This document shows, one piece after another, positions 1-13,800 of a stretch of DNA of 39,553 nucleotides. The notes under the pieces were generated by a model. It was not told the DNA's origin. It saw only the letters and a program-made list of their open reading frames with translations, and made no database searches. The stretch is taken from NCBI GenBank assembly GCA_017453125.1, contig JAFTKS010000013.1, positions 72,693 to 112,245 of the forward strand. Direction: 5' to 3'. The position numbers and the translations under genes are program-made. The stretch's first letter is position 1. Every line of letters starts with the position of its first letter. The DNA is from Clostridia bacterium (GTDB lineage: Bacteria; Bacillota; Clostridia; Christensenellales; UBA1242).

Positions 1-2
1 AA

Positions 3-1712
3 GCAATGGTTGATTTTCCTGAGCTAACAAAACTTACAAAAGTTAAATTTGATATGGGACAATACCCTGCTGACAACTATTATTCCAAATTAACATATTT
101 TAACAAATTAAACACTTTTATATCATATGTGCAAGACAATAAGAAAACTTCTCAAGATATTGTAGAAATATTCAATGGTCCAGAAAACTACAAAGGTGCA
201 TTTGAAGAAACTATGAATCACGGAATTGATTTCGTTTATACTACGTTCAAATCCTTGACTCACTCTATTAGTGACCTATTCCAGTATTATCAGACAGCAA
301 TTGACAATGGACTCAATTATCAAGGTCAAAATCAATTACAACTTATGAAAATACTCAAAGAAGACTTATCTGAGATTTTGGTTGCCACAAATGACTATCT
401 AAAATTAACAATAACCAACCCTTACCCTATTATTCTTATGAACAGCGAAGATTATCTAACTGTACAGAGATTGCTTACTGATTGTATAGATTACTTGAAA
501 CAAGATGCAACAACACTTTCTCAACACGAAACTATAAAAGATGATATAAACAAGTCTTTGCTTATTCCATTATTGTCAGATTTAACATATAAAAAATATG
601 CAAATAATATTACTCCAATTCATCAAATTCATATTAATACTGCTATGACTGACAAGTTGACAGCATATCAAGATAATGTCAAAAACAACCAAAAAGCAAT
701 TATTGAAAATATTAATAATTTAAAAAATGATGAATCAACAAAGAATATTGCAAAAGAAATAACAAATTATAAACTTCTCAGCGAAACATATTCTGAAATA
801 GTTAATGATGAGATATTACTATATTTAACAGCTGATTATGATAATTCTGTATATACGAAATTTCAAGGATATGGATTTGACAAATTCAACAAATACGAAT
901 CGAAAGAAAGAATTGTTACAAATAAATATTACTTGGAAAATAATAAATACGAAAATTCTTATTTAAAAAACTTTGCTTATAATCAGAATTCAGGAGAAAA
1001 AACAAACGTATTTGACTTTATGTATTTTACAATGGAACTTTGCACTATTGTAATTATTGTATTTGCAATGATGCTAGTTTGTAATCTTATAACCGGAGAA
1101 ACTGAAAGTGGTACAATCAAATTACTTCTTGTTCGACCATATAAGCGTTCAAAAATAATTACTGCAAAATTATTTGCGGCTATATTCTTTGTTCTTACTT
1201 TTGTACTATTCTCAAGCCTTATTTCATTTGTTGGTGGGTACTTTGTATATGGTTACACTTCAACCCCTATTCTTGCAGTTCTTAATAGTTCTACACCTAT
1301 AGAAATATCTCCATTAGCATTGATGATAATTAATATATTAACACTTATTTTTGACATATTGTTCTTTGTTATCCTTGCATTAATGATATCTGTGTTGTGT
1401 AAGAACTATGCAGGAGCAATTACGACCTCTCTTGTCATCTTAATCGTTAACTTTGCTCTTAATATATTGTTTGGTAGAGCATTCTGGTATTCACTATTCC
1501 CAGGAATGAACTTACATCTATTCAAATATTTTGGTAATGCATTTGTATTTGAGGGTTCTGTCGGTTCTGGACTTGCAGGACTAATTCAACAATTATTTAT
1601 AACAGGAATTGAAAGTTCAATGAATATTTGGTTTAGTATCCTTATATCCGGAGCGTATTCCCTAGTATTCCTAGCCATATCATACGCAGTATTCCAAAAA
1701 CGTGATTTTTAA
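3..1712 (+). CDS. ABC-2 type transporter permease, 5'-truncated by window edge
   Basis: Membrane subunit of an ABC transporter; substrate unknown. The reading frame is open to the left edge, and the first Met inside the window (position 6) is probably internal. The visible protein starts with about 335 soluble, helix-rich residues and lacks the N-terminal membrane helix that normally precedes such an extracytoplasmic loop. From about residue 336 there are five or six hydrophobic segments (roughly 336-365, 393-420, 438-465, 470-495, 542-566). Between the first two lies the ABC-2 hallmark GETESGTIKLLLVRPYKRS, the cytoplasmic coupling segment following the first core helix. The protein ends in the typical short basic tail KRDF. 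An ATPase partner would be expected upstream, outside the window. Transcription ends at the hairpin just after the stop. Family assignment is solid; specificity cannot be inferred. Confidence 0.85.
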   Translation, partial: AMVDFPELTKLTKVKFDMGQYPADNYYSKLTYFNKLNTFISYVQDNKKTSQDIVEIFNGPENYKGAFEETMNHGIDFVYTTFKSLTHSISDLFQYYQTAIDNGLNYQGQNQLQLMKILKEDLSEILVATNDYLKLTITNPYPIILMNSEDYLTVQRLLTDCIDYLKQDATTLSQHETIKDDINKSLLIPLLSDLTYKKYANNITPIHQIHINTAMTDKLTAYQDNVKNNQKAIIENINNLKNDESTKNIAKEITNYKLLSETYSEIVNDEILLYLTADYDNSVYTKFQGYGFDKFNKYESKERIVTNKYYLENNKYENSYLKNFAYNQNSGEKTNVFDFMYFTMELCTIVIIVFAMMLVCNLITGETESGTIKLLLVRPYKRSKIITAKLFAAIFFVLTFVLFSSLISFVGGYFVYGYTSTPILAVLNSSTPIEISPLALMIINILTLIFDILFFVILALMISVLCKNYAGAITTSLVILIVNFALNILFGRAFWYSLFPGMNLHLFKYFGNAFVFEGSVGSGLAGLIQQLFITGIESSMNIWFSILISGAYSLVFLAISYAVFQKRDF

Positions 1713-1717
1713 AAACT

Positions 1718-1746
1718 AAAAAGTGAACTATCAAGTTCACTTTTTT
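1718..1746. terminator. Bidirectional Rho-independent terminator after the ABC permease
   Basis: A perfect 12-bp stem (1718-1729 with 1734-1745) with loop ATCA is flanked by A-run and T-run, so it can work on both strands. It begins 5 bases after the permease stop codon and is the primary terminator on the plus strand. Confidence 0.85.
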
Positions 1747-1770
1747 CAATGTAATATTATAATGAATATA

Positions 1771-1806
1771 AAAAATGACTTTGGAAAAACCAAAGTCATT
1801 TTTTTT
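1771..1806. terminator. Bidirectional Rho-independent terminator after the giant gene
   Basis: An 11-bp stem (1774-1784 with 1790-1800), loop AAAAA, has a T-run of eight on the plus strand (1799-1806) and a T-run of five on the minus strand. It lies about 15 bases beyond the stop codon of the minus-strand giant gene and separates it from the convergent permease. Confidence 0.85.
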
Positions 1807-1820
1807 CGCTCAAAACTATT

Positions 1821-4800
1821 TTAATTATTTGATGCAGTTCCATGTAACCAATATTCAAGAGGTTTATTGATTTCAATTGAAATAGTAATGTCTCTTGTAA
1901 TTGTATCCAATGTGAATGAACCAAGATAATTAGTTGCAACACTATCTATATTTATAACTGTATCAAGATTGTCGTAGAAGTCATACTTTGTAGCACCTTC
2001 TGTGAGTCTAACAAGTGTTGGGTTATTAGAATCATTTGAAGTTGATATTAATGTCTTTCCTTCTCCACCTTCATTGATATAGAAAATTGGATAATATATG
2101 TATACATACCAAGTACCATATTCATCAATTGTATATGTTTTGGCATTCTCACCTTCGCCAACAGTATAAGTCTTATCAAATAGACCATTGAACATACCTG
2201 AAATAGTATAATCTTCATTATTGCCTAGACTCACAGTATAAGCGTAGTCTACCACATCTGCGCTTGATTTGTGAACAAGAACAATTGTAAGTTTATCTGT
2301 ATCAAGTACCCCATCAGTACCATTCTCAGCCTTTAGAGTAGCATCAAGAGTAATACTATATTCTCTTTCGTCAAATGTAATAATTAATCCATAGTTTTTA
2401 CGAGTCATTTCTTGAGAAATTACAATATCGTTGTTATCGTGATTAGATAACTCTTGATAATATGTTTTATTTTCTGAATAAGTAACCCCGTTTTCTTCAA
2501 CTCCCTGAATTTCTTGTACTCCGAATAGCACACTTGAAATCAATCCAGAAGAAGTATTAGAAATTACAAAGTTTCCAACTTCATCCATAAGTACAGAATA
2601 CTTAAACTTAAGTACTGTTGTATCTTTCTTGTAGTTAGCAGAACTTGAGTCACTACCAATATCCTCTATATCTGCAAAAGTACAATCAACAATACCAGAA
2701 TCAGCATCTGTATAAATCAAGTTTGTATCATCTAAAACTATATTTCCAAGTTGAATTGTATTATCTCCATACTTGTGTGGATTGTATATAATTACTTCCA
2801 CTTCAGAAATACCATAACCATAGATAGATTTCAATACTGGATAATCTCTGTTTACATTGTTAATATAAACCCAAGTATCAGCAAAATCCCACCCACTCAA
2901 GTTCTTGAAGTATTTCTGAGATTTTAGTGATGTAGAATCGATTTGTGCGATCATTTCATCAGTAATTGTAGTATAATTTGATGAACTATTTGTATTAACT
3001 TTATCAATACCAGTAACTCCAGAAGTTGGAGAACTTTCTGTATCTACAAGATAATAGTTCTTTGAAATTTGAGAACTTGATGTCAAACTTGAATCAAGTA
3101 ACCTAACAGCACTAACTGATACATTCGAAACATAATTAGCCGAATAGTTATTGATTAATTTTGATCCATTATACATTGCTCTTACAAATAATCCCACGCT
3201 TGAATTATTATATACATTAATAGCACCTTTTGTGTAATTGTTTTGTAAAGATCCATATATATCAACAGCAAGTCCGCTAGACATATGCGTGCTCAATTGA
3301 TAAGCATTAATAATTCCATTAAAGTAATTTTCTTGAATAATTGCAGTATTTGCAGAATATCTTACAAGTCCAGTAGCATATGTTTGTCCGAAAGCTGTTA
3401 GAGTTCCACCGTAATCTTCGCCAAATTCATATGTTTCGTGTAATTTACCTTCTTTGTTATATCCTGTCACACTACAACCGAATACTTCGGAATTATCATT
3501 CAAATAACTTACTATACCTGCAACAGATGTATAATTAGTTGCTAGAGCATTGCCGAATGTTACCATATTACCACTAATGTAATTACAATTTCTAATTTTT
3601 GTAGAAGTAGCACTACCAACTATACTTGATACATCAGTAGGAGTTGTAATTAAGATATTTTCAATATCAATTCCTTTAATCAAACAATTATTGGTCATTG
3701 ATATGAATGCTTGTGGCTCCAACTCACCAGTTGCCGAATAAGGCATTGCAACTTGTGCCATTGCTATATTCTTGATAATAACATTCTCAGTCATTGTTTC
3801 TTCTAATAAGTCTTTTTCTGTAATATCACCAACTGCCTTTCTAATTCCAATGATATTGAAACTATTTTGATTAGAATTTGCTGAGTTAATTGGCGTAAAG
3901 TATCTACCATTACCTGACGCATCAATTCCTGACATATCTATTGCAGTTTCAGATGCTATTACAAATGTTTTTCCTGTAAGACTATTATTAGCATATGTGG
4001 ACATTCTGCTAAGAGCAGCAATGTCTTCTGCTGAATCTAGAACATAAACTTCTTTTGTTCCAATTGTTGTTTTTAGACTATCTAGAGTAACACTAGCTAC
4101 ACTAGCCTTATCAATCCATAATCCAGTATCTACTGCCGATGTAGACGTTGAATAATTGTTAATTCCAAGTGTTGTATAACCAATAGTCTTTTCAAATCTA
4201 AATATTGGATAATTTGAGCCCATCTTCCAATCAGCATTAAAGTCAAATCCTACAAATTTTGAGGAATCCTTCATATTTTCTGATGATAATCCTATTCCTT
4301 TCGAACTTGAATATGTATTTAAATAATAAGCATTTTCAAGTTTTCCAGTTGAATCTGCACTTACATTATGTTTTGTTGTAAATACATTTCTAATTGTACC
4401 TACATTAAATGTAGAGATTCCCGAAGAATTCGTTGAATTTGAAATCTCTCCAGTATTATAAGCATTAACAAGTGTACCTCTGTTATTAACCGAAATACCT
4501 GCGCTATAACTAATACTGCTATTTGTATTAGAAATATTTCCATTGTTAACTACATTATAAATCACGCCCGAAGTATTATCATTGAAAGCAATTCCAGAAA
4601 CACAATAGTATGTAGAATTAGATGGTGTCTTTCCATTCTTGTCTATTGAAATTGTTCCATTATTAATTGAATTAACAACAGAGCCTAAATTATTACCAAC
4701 TAAGCCACTTATAATCAAAAACTCAGAACTAATACTTGTATTATCTAATTTATATGTAAGTGTTGCGTTATTAATACATTCAGATACCATTTCTGTTGAA

Positions 4801-7800
4801 ATACCTGCAATTGTACCTATATTTTTCACATAAGATGATGCCATATCATTTGAGCTTACTTCAAAGCTTGAAGTATTGTCAATTGTAATTCCGCTAATAA
4901 AGCCTTGATTATAAGCAACTAATCCAACAATTGAATTATTGGTTGTTGTAGAATTACTTGATACAATAACATCAAGATCTGTAAAGTTAATAGAATTGAT
5001 ATTGGCGCCTGCACTTAAGTGATTAATTAAACCAAATGCATTAATTGTTGCATCTATTGTAACTTGAGTACTCAATCCTTGTTTGTTTTCCCCTAAATAA
5101 TTCTTTCTAGTGGTTGAACCTAGAAGATTATATGAATCTAGAGTAACGCCATTGAATGTAAATCCATTTCCAAATATTGTTCCATCGAATCTAGACAAGC
5201 TTGGTGTGAATCTGCTAGAGAAGTCGATAGTTTTATCTAGTCTTGAAGTCTTTACAATGAAGAAATCTCCTGCATAATAATCATTTTCAGAGGCCTTTTC
5301 AACTATAATACCCCAATCTGATGCTGTATCTATAATATAAGGATTAGTATATGAACCATCTCCGCCGAGATCTTCAATAGATGCAGTATGAGGAACATCG
5401 TTCCAATAATATCTAGTATAATCAACAAAGATTTCCACGTTTCCATACAAATCGTTAATAACTATATTATGTCCAGTATTTGTATCCCCAGTATTTATAG
5501 AATTGTATTGTACGTCATAGTTATAATCATCAATTACTAATGTTGTCTTATGAATTGTTCCATCTCTATAAGTAGTCATTAATGGAAGAGTATTTTCTAC
5601 AGCATTCTCTTCATAAGTGAATGAATCATCTGTTCCCACTCTATAAAGTTTTGTTGTAGACTCATCAAGTACATAATCATAATACTTGATTGTGATTGTA
5701 TTTAGAATGTATTTGTTAGATGGCAATAGGTTAATAGTAATATCATTTCCGTGTTTTACCAAGCTTTGGATATAAGCACCATTTTCAGTGCCGTTGATAT
5801 TACTTGGACCAAGGACTTCGTGTGGTGCCTCTACAACACCATTAGGAATTCCTCTATCACTATCTCCGCCATCGTTAACAGTTACTTCTACAGTATGAAT
5901 AGATGGAGTAAAGTAAGCAATAAATCTATCCTGACCATTAGTACCATAATAAGCCTTTGTAACTTCAAGTGATGATACATAATGATAAGAAAGTTGCGAA
6001 TTCATTGTGTAGTTACTTTCAACATCATTTCGATAGTTAGCGTTTGAACTATCTTTGAAACCTAAGAATGTATAGTTTGTATTATTACTTGCAAATACAT
6101 TGATTGTCTGACCATTATCTACAAATATTTTGTTAATACTGGAATCAGGAGCATAAGTATATGGATACTCAAGACCAGAATCTCCCCTGTTTACAAAGTT
6201 TGTAGTAACTCCATTGATAGTATAATTTCCTTTATCAATTGTTTTGAATTCATTTGTTGAATTCTCTTGATATTGAATATTATATTGAGAAGTTGAATAG
6301 CCATTTGCTAGAACTTCTTGTGAGAATGTTCTATTTGTTCCCAGTGTCTCTGCATTATCGTAGCCACTTAACCATACATCAGGATAGTTTTCGCCTACGC
6401 TATCTGTTAAGTTCCAAGAAACTTGAACAAGCCATTGTTTTACAAGATCTATAACATATTCTCCGCTAGTGCTTTGAGTTGCTATAAATTCTATATACAA
6501 TTTTCCATTAGTTGTAACATAGGATTGAACATTACTTCCTCCAACAAGAGTAATTTCACTATACTCTGCTAGATTAAAGTAACTTTGTAGACTAGTTGTT
6601 GGAGTATATGAGGTATCTATACTATTTGTTACAACCCTATCTTCTGCTAATCCGTTTTGGGTTGATGCTTTTAGTCTCCAAGAATCTATTCTAACGTTTT
6701 CGTCTGTCGCTCCTAAAATAGTTGAATTTAGGTCAGCAACAATTCTTACTTTGCTACCGTGTAGAACTCCTGTCATAGTAGCAACTGTGCTATCTGTTGA
6801 CATTGTACTAGTAACAGCAGTTTGTACTGCACTACTTGTACTTGCATCAAGTTCATTAATAGTAATACTATTTAGTAGATTTTCATTTGCTACAGATGTA
6901 TTTTGAGTTTTACTTACTGATATAGAATATTTGTCTATAGAATCTTCAATTGTTACAAAGTATGAGAATCTATTTCTGTCATACATATCTGATACAGCAA
7001 CCTTTGGAGTAAGAACAAAGTTTACACCTGTCTTATTTCCAATATTATTATGGTTGTTGCTATAATCTCCATCGTATGTCATTGAATATTCGTTATATAC
7101 CGAATCAGAACTCAATGTATAATCTGCAACACTATCGTTATTTATATCAGCGTTATAGTAATCACCAGCTTCTCCACTGAAATTAGTATTTCCAAGCGTT
7201 ACTTTAGTAACGTGTCTATACATAACTGATGTAATATTGATAGTTGCTTGTGTACCTTTATATACATAAACTGTACCATCGCTATTTATGGCAATATTAT
7301 TTATAGTTAATGTTGAAGAACCTATTCCTTTTTGAGTTATAGAATACGAATCAACATTCATTTCAATAATATAACCTTCAGACGTTGATGGGTTATATGC
7401 AAGAACATATTTTCCATCTTGTCTTCTTTCCGTTACGCCATCACCTTTGTATTTATATGTGAAGAATTTATTAGTAGCGCCAAATCCAAGAGTTTCATCA
7501 TCAATCTTTGATGATTCGATATACTTATAATCATCTCCAAATGGAAGTTGAATTATATAGTCATTGAAATACTTGAATACTGGAGTTCCCGAATAAACAC
7601 TCCATACATTTACAAAGTCCCAAGAACCAATTGGGAATTTGTCAGCAGTAAATGCTAACTGAGTATATGATTGTCCTACAACAGATTCAGTATATTCTGC
7701 TGAGCCATCATAACGTGAAACATTTAATCCGTTTAGATTGTAATTTGCTTGGTCAATACTGATAGATTCTCCAGCAGTATTTACAGCAATCATTCCTGCT

Positions 7801-10800
7801 TTGACATTTGTACTACCGCCATAGAAATACATATTTCCATAGTTATAAGCATTCTTAATATTGGTTGTACCAAGAGTTGTAACGACTAAACCTGCATAAG
7901 CATGTACTGATGTAAAGTCATTATCGAATGCATAAACATTGCTTAGATTATAAATATTTGAAATAGTATTTGTAGTTGTACTATTAGCAATTATTCCTGC
8001 AACATTTTGACTACCATATACTCTTGCAGACTCGTTACCAAGAATATTATTCTTGGAATTAGTTTCAGCTTTTGCAATAATTCCAGAAACATATTCATAT
8101 CCAGCTACCAACGAATCATTTCCTTCTACATTTGTAGTAATGATGGTGTCAACTGTTCCGTAGTTTTGAGCAACTACACCAGATGTATAATCTCCACAAG
8201 ATACTACCACTCCTGATAGAGAAATTCTAGAAATTGTACCATTGTTTACTGCAACAAATCCAGCAGTAATTGTTGAATCATTTGTAGAATAAGAATTAAT
8301 TACTTTGAAGTTTTCTAAGAATAATCTTGAAATGTTACCATTGTTCTCCAAAATCATTGCGTGATTTGAATTTGTTGAACTATAGTCATACAATGAATTT
8401 TTGTAGCTATAGAAATTACTGATTTTATAACCATTTCCATCAAGGTTTGCATTAAATGTAACAATTGATGGAACATAATAATTTGCCAAATCTATATCAG
8501 CATTAAGTTTGAAGTAAATAGTATCCTGATTATAACTTGTATCAGTTGTGCTATTCATAAGATTTACAAATAACATAAAGTCTGATGCAGAAGTAATCAA
8601 ATATGGATTATTCTTCGTACCTTTGTTCTCTGTATTATCTGTAGTAAAGTTAGAACTTGGAGTTGGATGATAAGCAACTTGTGTTGTAGGATTTGATAGG
8701 TATTTTTCAATCCTTGATGCAGCAGTCTCACCCCAAATTCTTGTCTTATCCAAGTTAGCAACACTGTCATCAACAATTAAATTGATATTTTCATCAATAA
8801 CACCATATGCGGCATTTGAAGTAATTATATATGAATTGTTAGAATATCCAGAATTATATAAATTAGAACCTGTATTATAATCAAGTTTACAATTATATAA
8901 ATATGAATTAGCATTAGACAGATAAACTGAAGATGTATCATAATATCCATCTAAATAAATAAATGTATCTAATGCAATATATGATCCTGTTTCAACCATA
9001 TAAATATTTACTATACTAATATAATCAATATCACAATATATTTGAGATTGATTTATTATTGTCGTTCCATAAGCCTTAGATGAGATAATGCTTACATTAC
9101 CCTTGTATTCGTAGTCGAAGTCTTCCATTGATAAATAGCAATTCAATTGCACTCTATCTAGATATAGATTCCTTGATTCGTACGTAAATGCTCCAATAAT
9201 TTCTGTAGATTGTAACTTAACATTATTAAATGTCAAATTGCTAAATACTGCATTATCAATTTCTTGGAATATTCCGCCAACATTAGAGCTCGTACTAAAC
9301 ACTTTCCAACAAGTATTGATATCACTAATAATTCCAATATTTTCTACACCCTCTAAGGCAAACATAGTTCCTTCAAACAATTTGATTGGTTGCCAGAATT
9401 TGTCTGTCATATTGAGAGTTTTGTGAATTTGGAAGAACTTATTCTTTGTGGAATAAGAATCATTATTGATAAGATAAGCAAGGTAAGCAAGTTTATAAGG
9501 ATTATCTATAATGAAAGCTGTATCTATACTTGAACCTGTTCTAGTCTGACCAGAGGCGTCTTTGATTGTAACAAAGTCGACATATTTGGATATAAATTCG
9601 TCAACAGTATCACAAGATGCATCTCCAGCAACAGAAATAGCCTGAGGTGTTGAAGTATAGAATGATGTTTTTCCTGACTCGCCACCAATATTATTATCAA
9701 TATAATAGTTAGTTCCATCGCCTGGAATATTTGTTGCAAGTCCTAATTGATCAAAGTAACTATATAAATCAGGCATATATTGAACTTTGATAATGGCTTT
9801 CTCATCTATTTCAGAAAGAACTCCATAATCATAGAAATAAGTCTTGGTGATTGTAGAAATAATTGAATCTACTCCAAAGTTATAATATAGATAACCATGA
9901 GATCTGATTCCAGATGCTTGATCTTCAGTTATTCCTCTTGCATTGTCAGACTCGACATATGCGGTATACTTAACTTCAGAATAATCAACAAACTTGCCAT
10001 CTCCATCGAGTTTCATTATATTCTCTGCTCTAATTGATGCTGTTTCATCTGTAATTCTATAATTACTATTTGGTGTGAGTTCTAGTAATGGATAGAATTC
10101 GATTGGCATTTGAGTTATTAATGTTACTCCGTCAATGTCTCCATCAATTTTGAGTGTTAGATTATAATCATAAGCCTTCACTACTTTTTGTACAACATTT
10201 GAACCAAGTTCAGTCCAGTTGTTTGTAGTTTCATTATATTGTCCTAAGTAATAATATACTGTGTCACTTTCAACTTTAACTTTTCCAAGTTCGACCTTTG
10301 ATCTACTAGCTCCCTCAGCATACTTTGTATTGCTTAACCACAATGTAGTAATACCTGCTGATGGATTAGCAATTTCAAATGTCACATCTAGAAGAACACT
10401 CTTGAAGAAGAATGTATATTCTCCTGCTGTATCAATATTCCAATTGTTGATACCAATGATTACTTGATTTTCTTCGGAATACTGTATTGAATATCTAGTC
10501 AAAAGTTGTAAATATGGATATTCAGCAGAACCAGGCTCAACTGGTACTTCGTCATCATACTGATACAACATAGTTTTTGTTCCACCAGTAATTTCATATA
10601 CCATATCAATTCTTTCTCTAATAACATCATTAACTTCAAATACAAATACTCTCATTGCATTAGTATTTGGATCCCAGAATGTTCTAGCAAATCTTGTCAA
10701 GAAACTTCCTGGTTGATAACCATTCGTTCCACCCCTATTGCCTTCATTAATTACAATCTCTCCATATTTTCCATTAGGAATGTAATTTCCTGGGGTAATA

Positions 10801-13800
10801 GTAGTAGCACTACCATTCAAGCTATCTTTGTATGAAATAGTTAGATTATTTGTACCTGTTACAGTATAACAATCAGGATTGCTTGTACCAGTTCCCATTT
10901 CTGCACTTTCGTGAGATGTATCGTGTGTCGCTCTTTGGAAGTCACACAATAGATTCCTATTAGCATCATAACAAGAGTCTGAGTGCTTATGATAGTGCAA
11001 TTGATTGATTATTGATCCAGTTGTTAAATATTCAACAATCGCATAGAATCTACCCGATACAGATAATTCTGGTATTACTGTAATTGTACTAGAATTGACA
11101 TATTCAGATGTCGTTTGTGTTTGATTTGATGATGTTGCCAAACTGCTTGTTGAAGTAGTTTGAGTAACAGCAATCATATCACTATTAACCAATTTATAAA
11201 TTGGGTTTGTATCATTTGCAACAGGATATGCTATATTTCCGCTAGTATCTATAGTCATATAGAAACCATTAGTAATATAATCCACAGCATCTCCTGCTGT
11301 TCCAGGAACATAAACCCAGCCAACAAGACGTGTTGAAACTATTGCATAGTTTGTTCCTCTATTAGGAAGAGCAGTAAATGTAAATAATACTTTTGAATTT
11401 GATGTATTAAAATTAACACTGCTATGATTATCAGAATAATAATAATCTTGAGGATTATTTTCCAAATACCATTTTGAGCCAACATTTCCTGCAACATTAT
11501 TATAATGACCAGTATTATTTCCAACTACGTTATCATATGTATCTGATGAATCATATGTAGGAGTTGTTGTAATACTACCATACTTAGATGACAATGTTTG
11601 CCAATTTGATGTGCCGTCATTATTTGAATAATTATTATTCTCAAAGTCGTACATTCCAGATTCTAGATAATAGAAATCTTTACTGAAGACAACTTCTACT
11701 GTATGCTCAGAAACATTCGCAAGAGTTTTGGTTGATAATGCATTAATATTAATTGAAGTTGAAGAGCTACCCATACCTCCTTCAAATACCGTAACATTAT
11801 CAAGAAGAACTTCTACAATATGATATCCTGAATTAGCCAAAATGTCTATAAAGTGCTCTGTTATAACATTTGTATGTTCAGCTTTTGCATATCTATATAT
11901 TCTATAATCTGTAGCATCATTTGGAACTGAATAATCAAGGCTAGTAGATATATGATATTTATTACCATTATCTTCATCGTTGTTATAAGTTGTTTCCCTA
12001 TCAACAATTGTTCCACCTTCAATAGCAGTTTCTCCATCGACAAATTTAACACCTTCAGTTACAAATATAATTGTTACATCGTGTGAGTTAATGTTTCCAA
12101 TTAGAATTGGATAATTATATCCGTTTCCAAGAGTAGTGTCAATAGTCCAAATGTTAGTCATATCAAATCCGGTAGGACTAGCAAGTGCAGCCGCTCCAAT
12201 AACCTCAACTCCATTAACTCCTGTTGTTGCTGAAGTTGTATCATTAAGCATATATACATTTGATTTTGTTATAGAATCTGGAGACGCACCATTAGTAGAT
12301 TTGATACTAAATGTTGCAGAACTATAAGAAGTTTCAACAGATAGTCCGCTTCCGCCACCGCTAAATGCATATGCATAAGAAGTATTAGAAGTATACTCAT
12401 TTATTCCAGCATTATTTCCGAAATAACTATCTTTTATAGTTGCTGTCGAATTATGTCCAGTTATTCCTGCAAATCTTTGAGTTGCAGAATATGTTGAATC
12501 TAATCCATAAATATTGATAGTTGCACCAGAATGTGCTTTGTTAATAGATCCAGAAGTTAAATTACCTGCAATGCCACCAACATAAATACTATCTGAATTA
12601 TAGAGTCCAACATTAATTGTACCTGTAAATTCAAGTTCATAAATATCTTGAGAGTTTGTTCCAACAAGTCCTCCGATGTACGTAGCTCTTATGGAATCTG
12701 TATATGTTTCTATGATTCCATTAACCTTAACTTGAGTTATAGATCCTTGGTTGTCAGATACAAGCAATCCAAGTTCTTCTGTAGTATAACCGCCAAGCAT
12801 ATATGCTCCATCGATTATATCATTTTTGATTTTGCCAAGATTTCTTTTGATAAGACCAATTGAATCTCTAACAGTAGTTCCAAGACCATCTGTTGTTGTT
12901 CTTGATGAATTGAATATTAATCCTGAGATAGTATATCCGCCACCATCAAGAGTATATCCACTAGGAAGATCAAACGATGTCCAAATTGTATTATTAACAT
13001 TAATATCTTGAGCCAGTCTAAATATTATGTTTGTTAGATTTGGATTGGTTGTACCATAATTTGCCGAATATAGATATGATAACAAATCGTTTGCGGTATT
13101 AATTGTATATACCTGAGGCACGAGTGCACTCTCTCCAGATGCTAATGATTTCAATGAATATTCAGTTATATTTGTTACATAACGTTTCAATCCAGAAGGA
13201 ACCCCTGCCGATTGTACCCAAATATCATTAGTAAAATCGTTTGCAATTCCACTAGTTGAAGTAATGGCTACATTTGAACCTGTTCCTGGATATGCAACAA
13301 AGTATGTATTATCAACTTTAATATTCGATTCGCTCGAAATTGTTGAACATACTTGAGAAGCTGTACCTGCACTATTACCAGCAACGTTAACTATAACATT
13401 ACTAATATAAATAAGCGAATTATCATTTTGTTTTGAAACAAGTGCAGATGTGCTGTTCGCACCTGTTCCAAGATTTTGAGTACCTGTCAATGAAACATTT
13501 ATAATCATTGCAGAAGACTCAACTCCACTATTTCCACTTGCAATCACGGTATCAGTATCAATTACACCAACTATATTACTATAAGTCAATACATTTGAAG
13601 TTGATAATGAAGAAGTGAACTTCGCACCTTGTACATTAACGCCATCAATAACACCATATCCTATCATCAACCCAACAAGCATAGAATTGTAGAAAGCACA
13701 TTGTGCAGTAGTAGAATCACTATAAATAATTGATTTTTGCAATGTTGTATGTGAAACGAACTCAGCGCCAATATTATTAATACTATAAACACCAATGTTA

